DNA from: Prescottella agglutinans
GTDB lineage: Bacteria; Actinomycetota; Actinomycetes; Mycobacteriales; Mycobacteriaceae
Reading direction: 5' to 3'
Assembly (NCBI RefSeq): GCF_004011865.1
Contig: NZ_RKLP01000001.1
Span: 744,001-808,000, forward strand
Length of the DNA stretch: 64,000 bases
Part shown: positions 27,135 through 37,383 of the stretch, piece by piece
How positions within the stretch are numbered: the first letter of the stretch is position 1
How the letters are laid out: every line of letters begins with the position of its first letter
Notes under the pieces: generated by a model
What the model saw: only the letters and a program-made list of their open reading frames with translations
What the model was told of the DNA's origin: nothing
Database searches by the model: none
Made by a program: the position numbers and the translations under genes

Positions 27135-28451
27135 ATGACGACTGGGACCTTCTCGGATCAGCTTCACGACCTCTGGCGGACCCGCCCACTGAGGCTGCCG
27201 CAGCAGGGGCACATCGCCGGCGTCGCCGCCGGGATCGGCCACCGATACCGCGTCGACCCCATCCTGGTGCGGGTCGCGTTCGTGGTGTCGACGATCTTCG
27301 GCGGTGCGGGCATCATCCTGTACCTCGCCGGCTGGCTGCTGCTCAGCAAGCCCGGCGACCAGGTGTCGCCCGCCGAATCGTTGCTGGGCCGGGGCCGCAG
27401 CTCCCAGTCGGGCACCAAGACGGTGGTGCTCGTCGTGGCGCTCGCGATCGCCCTGAGCACGATCGGTCCGATCGGGTTCGGCATGGGCGGATCCGTCCTC
27501 CTGAGCTTCGCGCTGATGCTCGGCGGCCTGTGGCTGCTGTACCAGCGGGAGCCGGTTCCCCCGGCACTGCCGGCGAGCGTCACGCAGACCACGGCGGGCT
27601 ATCCGGTCACGTCGTTCCAGACCGCCCCGGCGGCGGCGTACCCGCCACCCGCCTACAGCCCGTACACGCGATTGCCCGACCACTACGAACCCGAGCCTGC
27701 TCCCGCGGAGAAGTCGACCGGCGGCACCACCGACGCGGACACGGGCGCGAGCACGGACTCGACGTCCCCGACACCGCCGGCATGGGATCCGCTCGGCGTC
27801 GCACCGTTCGCGTGGGACCTACCGGAACCCGCCCGCACGGCGGAGCCGCCGGCCGAGCTGCCGCGCAAGCCCCGCAGCCGATTCACGTCGGTCGTCCTCG
27901 GGCTCGCCGTCCTGGCCGCGGCCGCCGCGGTAGCGGTGTCCGCCGCGGTCGGCTCGGAGTGGTTGTCCCCCGCCCGGATCGGCGCGATCTCCCTCGCGGT
28001 GATCGGCGTCGGGCTCGTCCTCGGCTCCTTCCTGCGCCGCGGGTACGGGCTGCTCGTGGTCACCTTCCCGCTCCTGGGGTTCGTCGTGCTGGCATCGATC
28101 GTCGGGCCGTTGAACTGGGACGAGTCCAAGGTCGGTGAACACGTGTGGACCCCGACGTCGCTGCCCGAACTCGCCCCCGTCTACGAGGGCACCGCCGGCG
28201 ACTTCACGCTCGACCTCACGCACCTCGACCTGACCACGAATCGCGAGGTCCGGATCGACGGCAAGGTCGGCAACTACACGGTGATCGTGCCGGAGAACAT
28301 GAACGTCAAGACCGACTGCTCGGTGACCGTCGGCGACAAGAATTGCATCGGCGACGGGTTCGTCGACGGCGGCGCGGACGGCACCGCCGGTCCGGTCCTG
28401 AACCTGAAGATCCACAACAAGGTCGGAGAAGTGAGGGTCTACCGTGGCTGA
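27135..28451 (+). CDS. PspC-domain multipass membrane protein
   Basis: A 438-residue protein. The N-terminal ~70 residues are a PspC domain (GHIAGVAAGIGHRYRVDPILVRVAFVVSTIF, then a membrane helix). Two more helices lie about residues 95-137. A Pro/Thr-rich linker (about 150-230) precedes three helices (about 255-335). The C-terminal ~100 residues are a beta-rich domain (VRIDGKVGNYTVIVPENMNVKTDC) that resembles the LiaF/DUF2154-type C-terminus, with a Cys pair (DCSVTVGDKNC). It is probably a membrane stress partner or antagonist of the divergent PspC kinase. Confidence 0.85.
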   Translation: MTTGTFSDQLHDLWRTRPLRLPQQGHIAGVAAGIGHRYRVDPILVRVAFVVSTIFGGAGIILYLAGWLLLSKPGDQVSPAESLLGRGRSSQSGTKTVVLVVALAIALSTIGPIGFGMGGSVLLSFALMLGGLWLLYQREPVPPALPASVTQTTAGYPVTSFQTAPAAAYPPPAYSPYTRLPDHYEPEPAPAEKSTGGTTDADTGASTDSTSPTPPAWDPLGVAPFAWDLPEPARTAEPPAELPRKPRSRFTSVVLGLAVLAAAAAVAVSAAVGSEWLSPARIGAISLAVIGVGLVLGSFLRRGYGLLVVTFPLLGFVVLASIVGPLNWDESKVGEHVWTPTSLPELAPVYEGTAGDFTLDLTHLDLTTNREVRIDGKVGNYTVIVPENMNVKTDCSVTVGDKNCIGDGFVDGGADGTAGPVLNLKIHNKVGEVRVYRG

Positions 28452-28695
28452 ATTCGCTGACACCCCGGACACCGGCGCCGACGGCACCGACGAGCAGTCC
28501 ACCGCCAAGGCGTCCCGCGGGCCCTCCGTGGGGCTGCTGCTCGCCGGCCTGGCCGCGCTGCTGGTCAGCGCGTGGGCCCTCGTCGGCCCCTTCTCCCTCG
28601 AACCGCTCGCGAACCTCGAGTTCCACTGGCTGTTCGTGATCATCGCCGTCGCGATCGGCGCGGCCCTGGTGTTCGCGCCGGGCCGGCGCCGCTGA
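28444..28695 (+). CDS. small two-helix membrane protein
   Basis: An 83-residue protein with an acidic N-terminal tail (~25 residues) and two transmembrane helices (about 29-49 and 58-78), ending in GRRR. The GTG start overlaps the PspC gene stop by 8 bp, so the two are translated together. It probably joins the same envelope-stress module; no family is recognised. Confidence 0.75.
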   Translation: MAEFADTPDTGADGTDEQSTAKASRGPSVGLLLAGLAALLVSAWALVGPFSLEPLANLEFHWLFVIIAVAIGAALVFAPGRRR

Positions 28696-28710
28696 CCTCC
28701 CGGAACGACG

Positions 28711-28742
28711 AGGGCGCCCCGGCCGGATGGCCGAGGCGCCCT
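28711..28742. terminator. bidirectional hairpin between the small membrane gene and guaA
   Basis: Outer arms AGGGCGCC/GGCGCCCT and inner arms CGGCC/GGCCG form one long stem around a GGAT loop. It lies 15 bp after one stop and 14 bp before the other of two convergent genes. Confidence 0.8.
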
Positions 28743-28756
28743 TCGTCATTCGGGGA

Positions 28757-30334
28757 TCACTCCCACTCGATCGTTCCCGGCGGCTTGCTGGTGACGTCGA
28801 GCACGACGCGGTTGACGTCCGCGACCTCGTTCGTGATGCGGGTGGAGATGCGCTCGAGCACCTCGTAGGGCAGACGCGTCCAGTCGGCGGTCATCGCGTC
28901 CTCACTCGACACCGGGCGCAGCACGATCGGGTGACCGTAGGTGCGGCCGTCGCCCTGGACGCCGACGCTGCGGACGTCGGCCAGCAGCACGACGGGGCAC
29001 TGCCAGATCTGGCCGTCCAGACCGGCGGCGGTGAGCTCCTCACGGGCGATCGAGTCCGCGTGACGCAGGATCTCGAGACGCTCCTGCGTGACCTCGCCGA
29101 TGATGCGGATGCCCAGGCCCGGACCGGGGAACGGCTGACGTCCGACGATCTCCTCGGGCAGACCCAGCTCGCGGCCGACGGCGCGCACCTCGTCCTTGAA
29201 CAGCAGACGCAGCGGCTCGACCAGCTTGAACTGCAGGTCCTCGGGCAGACCACCGACGTTGTGGTGGCTCTTGATGTTCGCGGTGCCGGTGCCGCCGCCG
29301 GATTCGACGACGTCCGGGTACAGCGTGCCCTGGACGAGGAAGTCGACGGTCTCGCCCTGCGCGGCGCTCTCGCCGAGCACCTCGGACACCGCGCCCTCGA
29401 AGGAGCGGATGAACTCGCGGCCGATGATCTTGCGCTTGGTCTCCGGGTCGGACACGCCGGCCAGCTCGCGCAGGAACGTCTCGGAGGCATCCACCGTGAC
29501 GAGGCGGGCACCCGTTGCCGCGACGAAGTCCTTCTCCACCTGCTGGCGCTCGCCGGCACGCATCAGGCCGTGGTCGACGAACACGCAGGTGAGGCGGTCG
29601 CCGATCGCGCGCTGCACGAGCGCGGCGGCGACGGCGGAGTCGACGCCACCGGACAGACCGCAGATGGCCTTGCCGTCGCCGACCTGCTCGCGGACCTGCT
29701 CGATGAGCGAGTCGGCGATGTTCGCGGCCGTCCACGCACCCGGGATCTCGGCGATCTCGTGCAGGAAGCGGCTGAGCACCTGCTGACCGTGCGGCGAGTG
29801 CAGGACCTCGGGGTGGTACTGGACGCCGGCGAGCTTGCGGGCGCGGTCCTCGAACGCGGCGACCGGCGCACCGGCGCTGGACGCGGTGACCTCAAAGCCC
29901 TCGGGCGCGGCGGTGACGCCGTCACCGTGGCTCATCCACACCGGCTGGGTCGCCGGCAGGCCGTCGTGCAGGACGCCACCCGTGACGGTCATCTCGGTGC
30001 GGCCGTACTCGCGTCCACCGGTGTGCGCCACGGTTCCGCCGAGGGCGTTGGCCATCGCCTGGAAGCCGTAGCAGATACCGAAGACGGGAATACCCAGGTC
30101 GAACAGGGCGGCGTCGAGCTGCGGCGCACCCTCCTCGTAGACGCTGGACGGGCCACCCGACAGGACGACCGCGAGCGGCTTCTTCGCCGCGATCTCCTCG
30201 ACGGTCGTGGTGTGCGGCACCACTTCCGAATACACCTTCGCCTCACGTACGCGGCGAGCGATCAGCTGCGCGTACTGGGCGCCGAAGTCGACGACGAGAA
30301 CCGGCCTGTCCTGCTGGGTTTCTGACACCTCCAC
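28757..30334 (-). CDS. guaA: GMP synthase (glutamine-hydrolysing)
   Basis: A 525-residue two-domain enzyme that aminates XMP to GMP with ATP and glutamine, the last step of guanine nucleotide synthesis. The N-terminal class I amidotransferase has [10 protein letters not shown], the nucleophile Cys in [10 protein letters not shown] and the His-x-Glu in QYHPEV. The ATP-pyrophosphatase loop is [11 protein letters not shown]. The C-terminal dimerisation domain ends with PPGTIEWE, the typical GuaA terminus. Start is GTG (30334), with another GTG two codons later. It lies 35 bp downstream of choD in the same direction. Confidence 0.97.
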   Translation of the reverse strand: MEVSETQQDRPVLVVDFGAQYAQLIARRVREAKVYSEVVPHTTTVEEIAAKKPLAVVLSGGPSSVYEEGAPQLDAALFDLGIPVFGICYGFQAMANALGGTVAHTGGREYGRTEMTVTGGVLHDGLPATQPVWMSHGDGVTAAPEGFEVTASSAGAPVAAFEDRARKLAGVQYHPEVLHSPHGQQVLSRFLHEIAEIPGAWTAANIADSLIEQVREQVGDGKAICGLSGGVDSAVAAALVQRAIGDRLTCVFVDHGLMRAGERQQVEKDFVAATGARLVTVDASETFLRELAGVSDPETKRKIIGREFIRSFEGAVSEVLGESAAQGETVDFLVQGTLYPDVVESGGGTGTANIKSHHNVGGLPEDLQFKLVEPLRLLFKDEVRAVGRELGLPEEIVGRQPFPGPGLGIRIIGEVTQERLEILRHADSIAREELTAAGLDGQIWQCPVVLLADVRSVGVQGDGRTYGHPIVLRPVSSEDAMTADWTRLPYEVLERISTRITNEVADVNRVVLDVTSKPPGTIEWE

Positions 30335-30369
30335 AGTCTAATATGCGCAGCTCCGACGCCTTCCCCGGC

Positions 30370-32121
30370 CTAGGCGACCCCGCTGTCCGCCCCGGCGTCC
30401 TTCGTCTGACCACCACGGATCTCGACGATCGGCAGGGTCAGGGCGGCGGGCGCACCCGCGGGGACCACCGGCTTGCTCGGCGCGACGGCCGCGACGCGCT
30501 GGTACGGCGCGCCCTGCGCGGGCCGGGTGTCCTGCTCCCCCTTGTTCGGCCAGAGGGACGCAGCCCGCTCGGCCTGCGCGCTGATCGTCAGCGACGGGTT
30601 CACGCCCAGGTTGGCCGACACCGCGGCACCGTCGACGACGCTGAGCGTCGGGTACCCGTACACGCGGTGGTAGGGGTCGATCACGCCGTGGTCGGCGTCG
30701 GCGCCGATCGTGCAGCCGCCGAGGAAGTGCGCGGTGAGCGGGATGTTGAACACCTCGCCCCACGTGCCCCCGGCGACGCCGTCGATCTTGTCGGCGATGC
30801 GGCGGGTCGCCTCGTTGCCGGCCGGGATCCACGTCGGATTCGGCTCGCCGTGCCCCTGCCTGCTGGTCACCTTGCGGCGGCCGAGGATCCCCCGCTTGGT
30901 GTACGTGGTGATCGAGTTGTCGAGGTTTTGCATGACGAGCGCGATGATCGTCCGCTCGCTCCAGTCCTTGACCGACAGCATCCGCAGCATCTGCACCGGA
31001 TTGCGCGCGATCGTGCCGAGCAGCTTCACCCAGCGCGGGGTGCGACCGCCGCCGTCGGTCATGAGCGTCTGCAGCAGGCCCATGGCGTTGGAACCCTTGC
31101 CGTAGCGGACCGGCTCGATGTGGGTGTCGGACGTCGGGTGGAACGACGACGTGATCGCGACGCCGTGGGTGAGGTCCATCGCCGGATCGACCTTCATCTT
31201 CCCGGCACCGACGATCGACTCGGAGTTGGTGCGGGTGAGTTCGCCCAGCCGCTCCGACAGCTTGGGCAGCGTGCCGGTGTCCTTCATCTTGTGCAGCAGG
31301 TGCTGGGTGCCCCACGTGCCGGCCGCGACGACAACGTACTTCGCGGTGTAGGTCTTGTGGTTCTTGCGGACCTTCGCCCCGGTGCGGCGGGTCACGACGT
31401 CCCACGTGCCGTCCGACGCCTCGTGCAGCGACTCGACGGTCGTCATCGGGACGATCGTGGCACCGGCCTTCTCGGCGAGGCCGAGGTAGTTCTTGATCAG
31501 CGTGTTCTTGGCGCCGTGCCGGCAGCCGGTCATGCACTCGCCGCACTCGATGCAGCCGGTGCGGGCGGGACCGGCGCCGCCGAAGTACGGGTCCGAGACG
31601 GTCTTGCCGGGCTCGCCGAAGAACACCCCGACCGGGGTCTGGATGAACGTGTCGCCCACGCCCATGTCCTCGGCAACCGACTTGATGACCTCGTCGGCGG
31701 GCGTCATGTGCGGGTTCTGCACGACTCCGAGCATCTTGCGCGCCTGCTCGTAGTGCGGCGTGAGTTCGGCGTCCCAGTCGGTGATGTCGCGCCACTGCGG
31801 GTCCTGGAAGAACGACGACGGCGGCTTGTACAGGGTGTTGGCGTAGTTGAGCGAGCCGCCGCCGACGCCCGCTCCCGCGAGGATCAGGACGTCGCGCAGC
31901 AGGTGCACGCGCTGGATGCCGTAGCACCCCAGGGCCGGCGCCCACAGGAAGCGCTTGAGATCCCAGCTGGTCTTGGCGAAGTCCGAGTCGGCGTAGCGCC
32001 GCCCCGCCTCGAGCACACCGACCTTGTAGCCCTTCTCCACCAGCCGGAGCGCGGTGACGCTGCCGCCGAATCCGGAGCCGACGATGAGCACGTCGTAGTC
32101 GGTCGCGCGCTGCTTACCCAT
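30370..32121 (-). CDS. choD: GMC-family oxidoreductase, ChoD-type putative cholesterol oxidase
   Basis: A 583-residue flavoprotein orthologous by sequence and place to Rv3409c (ChoD). VLIVGSGFGGSVTALRL binds FAD, GAGVGGGSLNYAN is the second GMC signature, and the C-terminal half has AHFLGGCTIGADADHGVIDP and HRVYGYPTLSVVDGAAV, the FAD/active-site end. Residues 190-200 hold Cys190, Cys193, Cys196 and Cys200 in C-x2-C-x2-C-x3-C spacing, like a [4Fe-4S] ferredoxin site, which is not part of classical cholesterol oxidase. Sterol oxidase activity for this type is uncertain. The ATG at 32121 has a GGAGGT ribosome binding site. Confidence 0.88.
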   Translation of the reverse strand: MGKQRATDYDVLIVGSGFGGSVTALRLVEKGYKVGVLEAGRRYADSDFAKTSWDLKRFLWAPALGCYGIQRVHLLRDVLILAGAGVGGGSLNYANTLYKPPSSFFQDPQWRDITDWDAELTPHYEQARKMLGVVQNPHMTPADEVIKSVAEDMGVGDTFIQTPVGVFFGEPGKTVSDPYFGGAGPARTGCIECGECMTGCRHGAKNTLIKNYLGLAEKAGATIVPMTTVESLHEASDGTWDVVTRRTGAKVRKNHKTYTAKYVVVAAGTWGTQHLLHKMKDTGTLPKLSERLGELTRTNSESIVGAGKMKVDPAMDLTHGVAITSSFHPTSDTHIEPVRYGKGSNAMGLLQTLMTDGGGRTPRWVKLLGTIARNPVQMLRMLSVKDWSERTIIALVMQNLDNSITTYTKRGILGRRKVTSRQGHGEPNPTWIPAGNEATRRIADKIDGVAGGTWGEVFNIPLTAHFLGGCTIGADADHGVIDPYHRVYGYPTLSVVDGAAVSANLGVNPSLTISAQAERAASLWPNKGEQDTRPAQGAPYQRVAAVAPSKPVVPAGAPAALTLPIVEIRGGQTKDAGADSGVA

Positions 32122-32248
32122 GGGATACCTCCACCGGAGAACCAGATTTGTTACTCGCCAGTATGCACCGCCTACCTGTGACTCGAGCCACAAGGGTGCC
32201 CTAACTGTAACCACCGGTCGCACGAACGGTGGCGGTTCCCTGAAACGC

Positions 32249-32307
32249 CTGTGGCCGAATGTCACACCGGTTCAGTCGGACTGAACGGATGTGACATTCG
32301 GCCACAG
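32249..32307. repeat. 59-bp near-perfect inverted repeat between guaB3 and choD
   Basis: Outer arms of 18 bp (32249-32266 and 32290-32307, beginning CTGTGGCCGAATGTCACA) are perfectly complementary, and an inner repeat GTTCAGTC-G-GACTGAAC continues the stem. Only positions 32267/32289 and 32269/32287 fail to pair. It starts 22 bp past the guaB3 stop and ends 127 bp before the choD start. It can act as a guaB3 terminator; its size suggests a dispersed palindromic element. Confidence 0.8.
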
Positions 32308-32329
32308 GGACGAAGGGGTCCGGCGGGGA

Positions 32330-33469
32330 TCAGGCCCGGACGCTCAGACCGACCTTCTGGAACTCCTTGAGGTCGGAGTAACCCGACTTCGCCATCGAGC
32401 GACGCAGGCCGCCGACGAAGTTGAGCGAACCGTACGGATCGTCCGACGGCCCGTTGAGCACCTGCGCCAGGCTCGGACGCTCCCCGTACGAGACGGGCAG
32501 CAGCGAGCCGCGCGGCATCGACGGGTGCGCGGCCGCCGACGGCCAGAACCAGCCGCCGCCCGGAGCCTCCTGCGCGACCGCGAGGGGCGCACCGAGGACC
32601 GCCGCGTCGGCACCGCACGCGATGGCCTTCGCGAAGTCGCCCGACGTCGTGATGTCGCCGTCGGCGATGACGTGCACGTACCGGCCGCCGGTCTCGTCGA
32701 GGTAGTCCCGGCGGGCCGCGGCGGCGTCCGCGATCGCGGTCGCCATCGGCACGCCGATGCCCAGCACCTCGTTGGTGGTGGTGGCACCCTCGGTGGAGCC
32801 GTAACCGACGATCACGCCGGCCGCACCGGTCCGCATCAGGTGCAGCGCGGTGCGGTGGTCGCTCACGCCGCCCGCGATGACCGGGACGTCCAGCTCGGAG
32901 ATGAACGTCTTGAGGTTCAGCGGCTCGCTCTCGCCGTGCGCCACGTGCTCGGCCGAGATGATCGTGCCGTGGACGACCAGCAGGTCGATGCCGGCCTTGA
33001 CCAGCTCCGGAGTGAGCGCGCGGGCATTCTGCGGGCTGACCCGGACGGCGGTCGTGACGCCGGCGTCACGGACCTGCGCGACGGCGGCGGCCAGCAGACC
33101 CGGCTGCAGCGGCGCGGCGTGCAATTCCTGCAGGCGCGCCACGGCGGCGTCCGGATCGACCTCCTTCTCGGCCAACTCCGCGAGTTCGGCGAGCTTGGCC
33201 TCGACGTCGGGATGCCGACCCCACAGGCCCTCACCGTTGATCACACCGAGGCCGCCGGCCTTGCCGAGCTCGATCGCGAACGACGGCGACACCAGCGCGT
33301 CGGTCGGATGAGCCAGCACCGGGATGTCGAAGCGGTACGCATCGATCTGCCAGGCCGTCGACACCTCCTTGGAGGAGCGGGTCCGGCGAGAGGGAACGAT
33401 GTTGATGTCGTCCAACTCGTAGGTGCGTCGGGCAGTCCTGCCCATGCCGATTTCGACGAGGTCGCGCAC
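32330..33469 (-). CDS. guaB3: GuaB3-family IMP dehydrogenase-related protein
   Basis: A 379-residue TIM-barrel protein of the IMPDH/GMP reductase superfamily, lacking CBS domains. It has RRTYELDDINIVPSRRTR at the N-terminus, VAGGVSDHRTALHLMRTGAAGVIVGYG (phosphate-binding) in the middle and GSLLPVSYGERPSLAQVLNGP near the end. The segment equivalent to the catalytic Cys loop is GSTEGATTTNEVLG with Thr instead of Cys, as in Rv3410c. Actinobacterial GuaB3 is reported to be related to GMP reductases; its exact reaction is unsettled. GTG start with an AAGGGG site. It follows guaB2 by 33 bp. Confidence 0.92.
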   Translation of the reverse strand: MRDLVEIGMGRTARRTYELDDINIVPSRRTRSSKEVSTAWQIDAYRFDIPVLAHPTDALVSPSFAIELGKAGGLGVINGEGLWGRHPDVEAKLAELAELAEKEVDPDAAVARLQELHAAPLQPGLLAAAVAQVRDAGVTTAVRVSPQNARALTPELVKAGIDLLVVHGTIISAEHVAHGESEPLNLKTFISELDVPVIAGGVSDHRTALHLMRTGAAGVIVGYGSTEGATTTNEVLGIGVPMATAIADAAAARRDYLDETGGRYVHVIADGDITTSGDFAKAIACGADAAVLGAPLAVAQEAPGGGWFWPSAAAHPSMPRGSLLPVSYGERPSLAQVLNGPSDDPYGSLNFVGGLRRSMAKSGYSDLKEFQKVGLSVRA

Positions 33470-33502
33470 GCGCGCCCCTTTCTCGATTGTGTTGTGTGGT
33501 GC

Positions 33503-35182
<1,680 letters not shown>

Positions 35183-35219
35183 CTAGCGCAGACCGGGCTG
35201 ACCTGCGTACCGTGGTCTT

Positions 35220-35624
35220 GTGCGCGATCAACTGCCTCCCGGTCTCCCGCCGGACCCCTTCGCCGGCGACCCCGCCGACCCGTCCGCCGCGCTCGATGCG
35301 ATCGAGCCGGGACAGCCGCTGGATCCCCACGAGCGCCTCGCCGTGGAGGAGGACCTCGCCGACCTCGCCGTCTACGAGGCGCTGCTCGGCCACCGCGGAA
35401 TCCGCGGGCTGGTCGTGTGCTGCGAGGACTGCCAGCAGGACCACTACCACGACTGGGACATGCTGCGCGCGAACCTGCTCCAGCTCCTGGTCGACGGCAC
35501 GGTCCGCCCGCACGAGCCGGCATACGACCCGTCGCCCGACGCGTACGTGACGTGGGACTACTGCCGCGGGTACGCGGACGCCTCGATGAACGACGCGCTG
35601 CACGGCGACAGCTTCGACCTCTGA
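35220..35624 (+). CDS. DUF5319 protein (Rv3412 family)
   Basis: A 134-residue soluble protein conserved in the Mycobacteriales at this position (Rv3412). It is acidic and Pro-rich at the N-terminus and has a conserved VVCCEDCQQDHYHDWDML segment whose three Cys and two His could bind a metal, then VTWDYCRGYADASM. The function is unknown. GTG start; divergent from guaB (193 bp gap) and convergent with rsdA across a very strong terminator. Confidence 0.85.
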   Translation: MRDQLPPGLPPDPFAGDPADPSAALDAIEPGQPLDPHERLAVEEDLADLAVYEALLGHRGIRGLVVCCEDCQQDHYHDWDMLRANLLQLLVDGTVRPHEPAYDPSPDAYVTWDYCRGYADASMNDALHGDSFDL

Positions 35625-35644
35625 GACAGACCGCACACACGAAC

Positions 35645-35688
35645 AACGACCACGGCCCGGCAAGGAAACTTGCCGGGCCGTGGTCGTT
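35645..35688. terminator. 20-bp-stem bidirectional terminator between the DUF5319 gene and rsdA
   Basis: The arms AACGACCACGGCCCGGCAAG and CTTGCCGGGCCGTGGTCGTT pair perfectly over 20 bp around a GAAA tetraloop, followed by TTC. It sits between convergent genes and is the clearest intrinsic terminator in the window. Confidence 0.92.
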
Positions 35689-35714
35689 TCGTACGGTCTC
35701 GAGTGCGGGCGGGG

Positions 35715-36683
35715 TCAGCCGGTCGGCGACGGCGTCGTACCGCCGACCGATCCGCTCGTCGCTTTTGTGGTCGACGTCGCAGGAGGCGTCGTCGTCGTGG
35801 TGGTCGGCGACGGCGTCGCCGACGAGGACGAGGCGGGGGGTTGCGCCGCGGTCGATGTCGCGGATGCGGACGTCTCGGGCGCGGTGGGCGTTCCGGGGAC
35901 GCTCGACGACTCCGGGGCGGACGTCGCACCCGGTCCCGTCATCATCATCGTCGAGTCCGGCACGGACGAGGACTGCTCGCCGGCTGACGACGCGGGCTGC
36001 TCCTCCACCGGCGTGGTGGGCGGCGGGGGTGGCGGCGGCACCGTCTTCTCGAGTTGCGTCAGGAGCCGATCCCGCCACCCGTTCAACTCGTCACGGGTGC
36101 TCGCCTCGTTGACGTCGCCCGTGCGGGCAGCGGCGGAGTCGAGCTTGGCCTTGGCACCGGCCGTGTCGCCCGATGCGATCAGCCGCTCGGCCTCCTCGAG
36201 GTTGGAGGTCGTGTCGATCTTCGCGACGGTCGAGGCCGCACGCTCGGTGAAGACGACCTGTTTGACGCCCCACAGCGGATCGCCGGGTTCGGCGTTGTAG
36301 GAGAAGATCGTCATCCCGCCCATGGCGATCGCGACGACCGCCGCCGCGGCCGCGATGGGACGAAGCAACCGGAGTTGGCTGCGGCCCGATCGGGTGCGCG
36401 TCGAGAGGGATCCCTGAGCCTCGAGTTCGCGGTGGACGCGCTCGACGATGTCGTCGAGGTCCGGCTCGGCGGGCATCGGCTGCGCGAGGATCTCGGTCCG
36501 CCAGTTCGAGAGTAGAGCCGCGACCTGGTATTCCTCGGGACTGTCGGTCGCGACGGGATCGCCGCCGGCGATCGCGTCGATCAGCGCGTCGTCGCGGCGC
36601 ACCGCCGAGACGTCGACCGGATTGCCGTTCCCGGCGAGATCAGCGTAGGGATCGCTCGGCTCGCCATTGTGTCCCCTAGCCAT
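35715..36683 (-). CDS. rsdA: anti-sigma-D factor RsdA
   Basis: A 322-residue membrane protein. The cytoplasmic N-terminal ~100 residues hold the sigma-binding region (VDVSAVRRDDALIDAIAGGDP, then EYQVAALLSNWRTEI), followed by one transmembrane helix (about 105-128). The extracellular part has an EPGDPLWGVKQVVF segment and then a long low-complexity tail rich in Pro, Ser and Thr, including runs of Pro and Thr. This matches Rv3413c (RsdA), which holds SigD until proteolysis. The ATG at 36683 overlaps the sigD 3' end by 8 bp, so the pair is co-translated. Confidence 0.88.
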   Translation of the reverse strand: MARGHNGEPSDPYADLAGNGNPVDVSAVRRDDALIDAIAGGDPVATDSPEEYQVAALLSNWRTEILAQPMPAEPDLDDIVERVHRELEAQGSLSTRTRSGRSQLRLLRPIAAAAAVVAIAMGGMTIFSYNAEPGDPLWGVKQVVFTERAASTVAKIDTTSNLEEAERLIASGDTAGAKAKLDSAAARTGDVNEASTRDELNGWRDRLLTQLEKTVPPPPPPPTTPVEEQPASSAGEQSSSVPDSTMMMTGPGATSAPESSSVPGTPTAPETSASATSTAAQPPASSSSATPSPTTTTTTPPATSTTKATSGSVGGTTPSPTG

Positions 36684-37254
36684 GTCTCTCACCTGCTCTC
36701 GTCACTTCTTTCTTCAACTTCGCGATGGCTCGGTGCTGAGCCACGCGCACTGCACCGGCGGTACTTCCGACCGCCGCCGCCGTCTCCTCGGCGGACAGAC
36801 CGACGACGAGCCGGAGAACCAGGATCTCGCGGTGCTTCTCGGGAAGCGTTTCCAGCAGCGCGTTCACCTGTCGGCTCGTCTCCGAACTCAGTGCCCGGTC
36901 TTCGGGACCGTCTTCGGAGGAAACGACATCTGGTACTTCAGCAACTGGATCGGATTTGTTACGCGCCGCGTTTCGGTGCGCATCTGCAACCTTGTGCGCG
37001 GCGATGCCGTAGACGAACGCCATGAACGGACGACCCTGATCCTGGTAGCGCGGCAGCGCTGTCATGACGGCCAGGCACACCTCCTGCGCGACGTCGTCAG
37101 GGGACAGGTTCCCCCGCTCCGCGGCTCCGACCCGAGCCCGGCAGTACCGCACCACAAGTGGGCGGATTGTCTGCAAGACCTGGGACAGAGCACTCCGGTC
37201 GCCCTGTGCCGCAGCGGCGACGGCGGAGTTCAACTCCTCACCCGTGTTAGACAT
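36676..37254 (-). CDS. sigD: ECF-type RNA polymerase sigma factor SigD
   Basis: A 192-residue sigma factor. Region 2 runs VRYCRARVGAAERGNLSPDDVAQEV, with FMAFVYGIAAHKVADAHR as the -10 recognition part. Region 4 is LPEKHREILVLRLVVGLSAEETAAAVGSTAGAVRVAQHRAIAKLK, a -35-binding HTH. Orthologue of Rv3414c by sequence and order. The ATG at 37254 (MSNTGEEL) is preferred over an upstream in-frame ATG at 37365, which would add 37 non-conserved residues. It overlaps rsdA, its antagonist. Confidence 0.92.
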   Translation of the reverse strand: MSNTGEELNSAVAAAAQGDRSALSQVLQTIRPLVVRYCRARVGAAERGNLSPDDVAQEVCLAVMTALPRYQDQGRPFMAFVYGIAAHKVADAHRNAARNKSDPVAEVPDVVSSEDGPEDRALSSETSRQVNALLETLPEKHREILVLRLVVGLSAEETAAAVGSTAGAVRVAQHRAIAKLKKEVTRAGERHG

Positions 37255-37383
37255 CGTCTGAGCGAATCCTGGCGTTACAGTGGCACGTCCCCCCAGCCGG
37301 GTGTGCTTCCACCTCGCGGCGGAACGTCTGTAAGAGTAACGACAGAGTCCGACCGGTCCGTGCATCGTTCGAATATCCGGCCC

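Noticed and set aside
28727-30325. 532-codon plus-strand ORF opposite guaA
   Set aside because: A shadow of guaA; no recognisable domain, and guaA motifs on the minus strand are unambiguous.
35715-35990. Low-complexity Pro/Ser/Thr tail of RsdA as a frameshifted or mistranslated region
   Set aside because: Extracellular Pro/Thr-rich tails are normal for actinobacterial anti-sigma factors and the frame ends just before a strong terminator.
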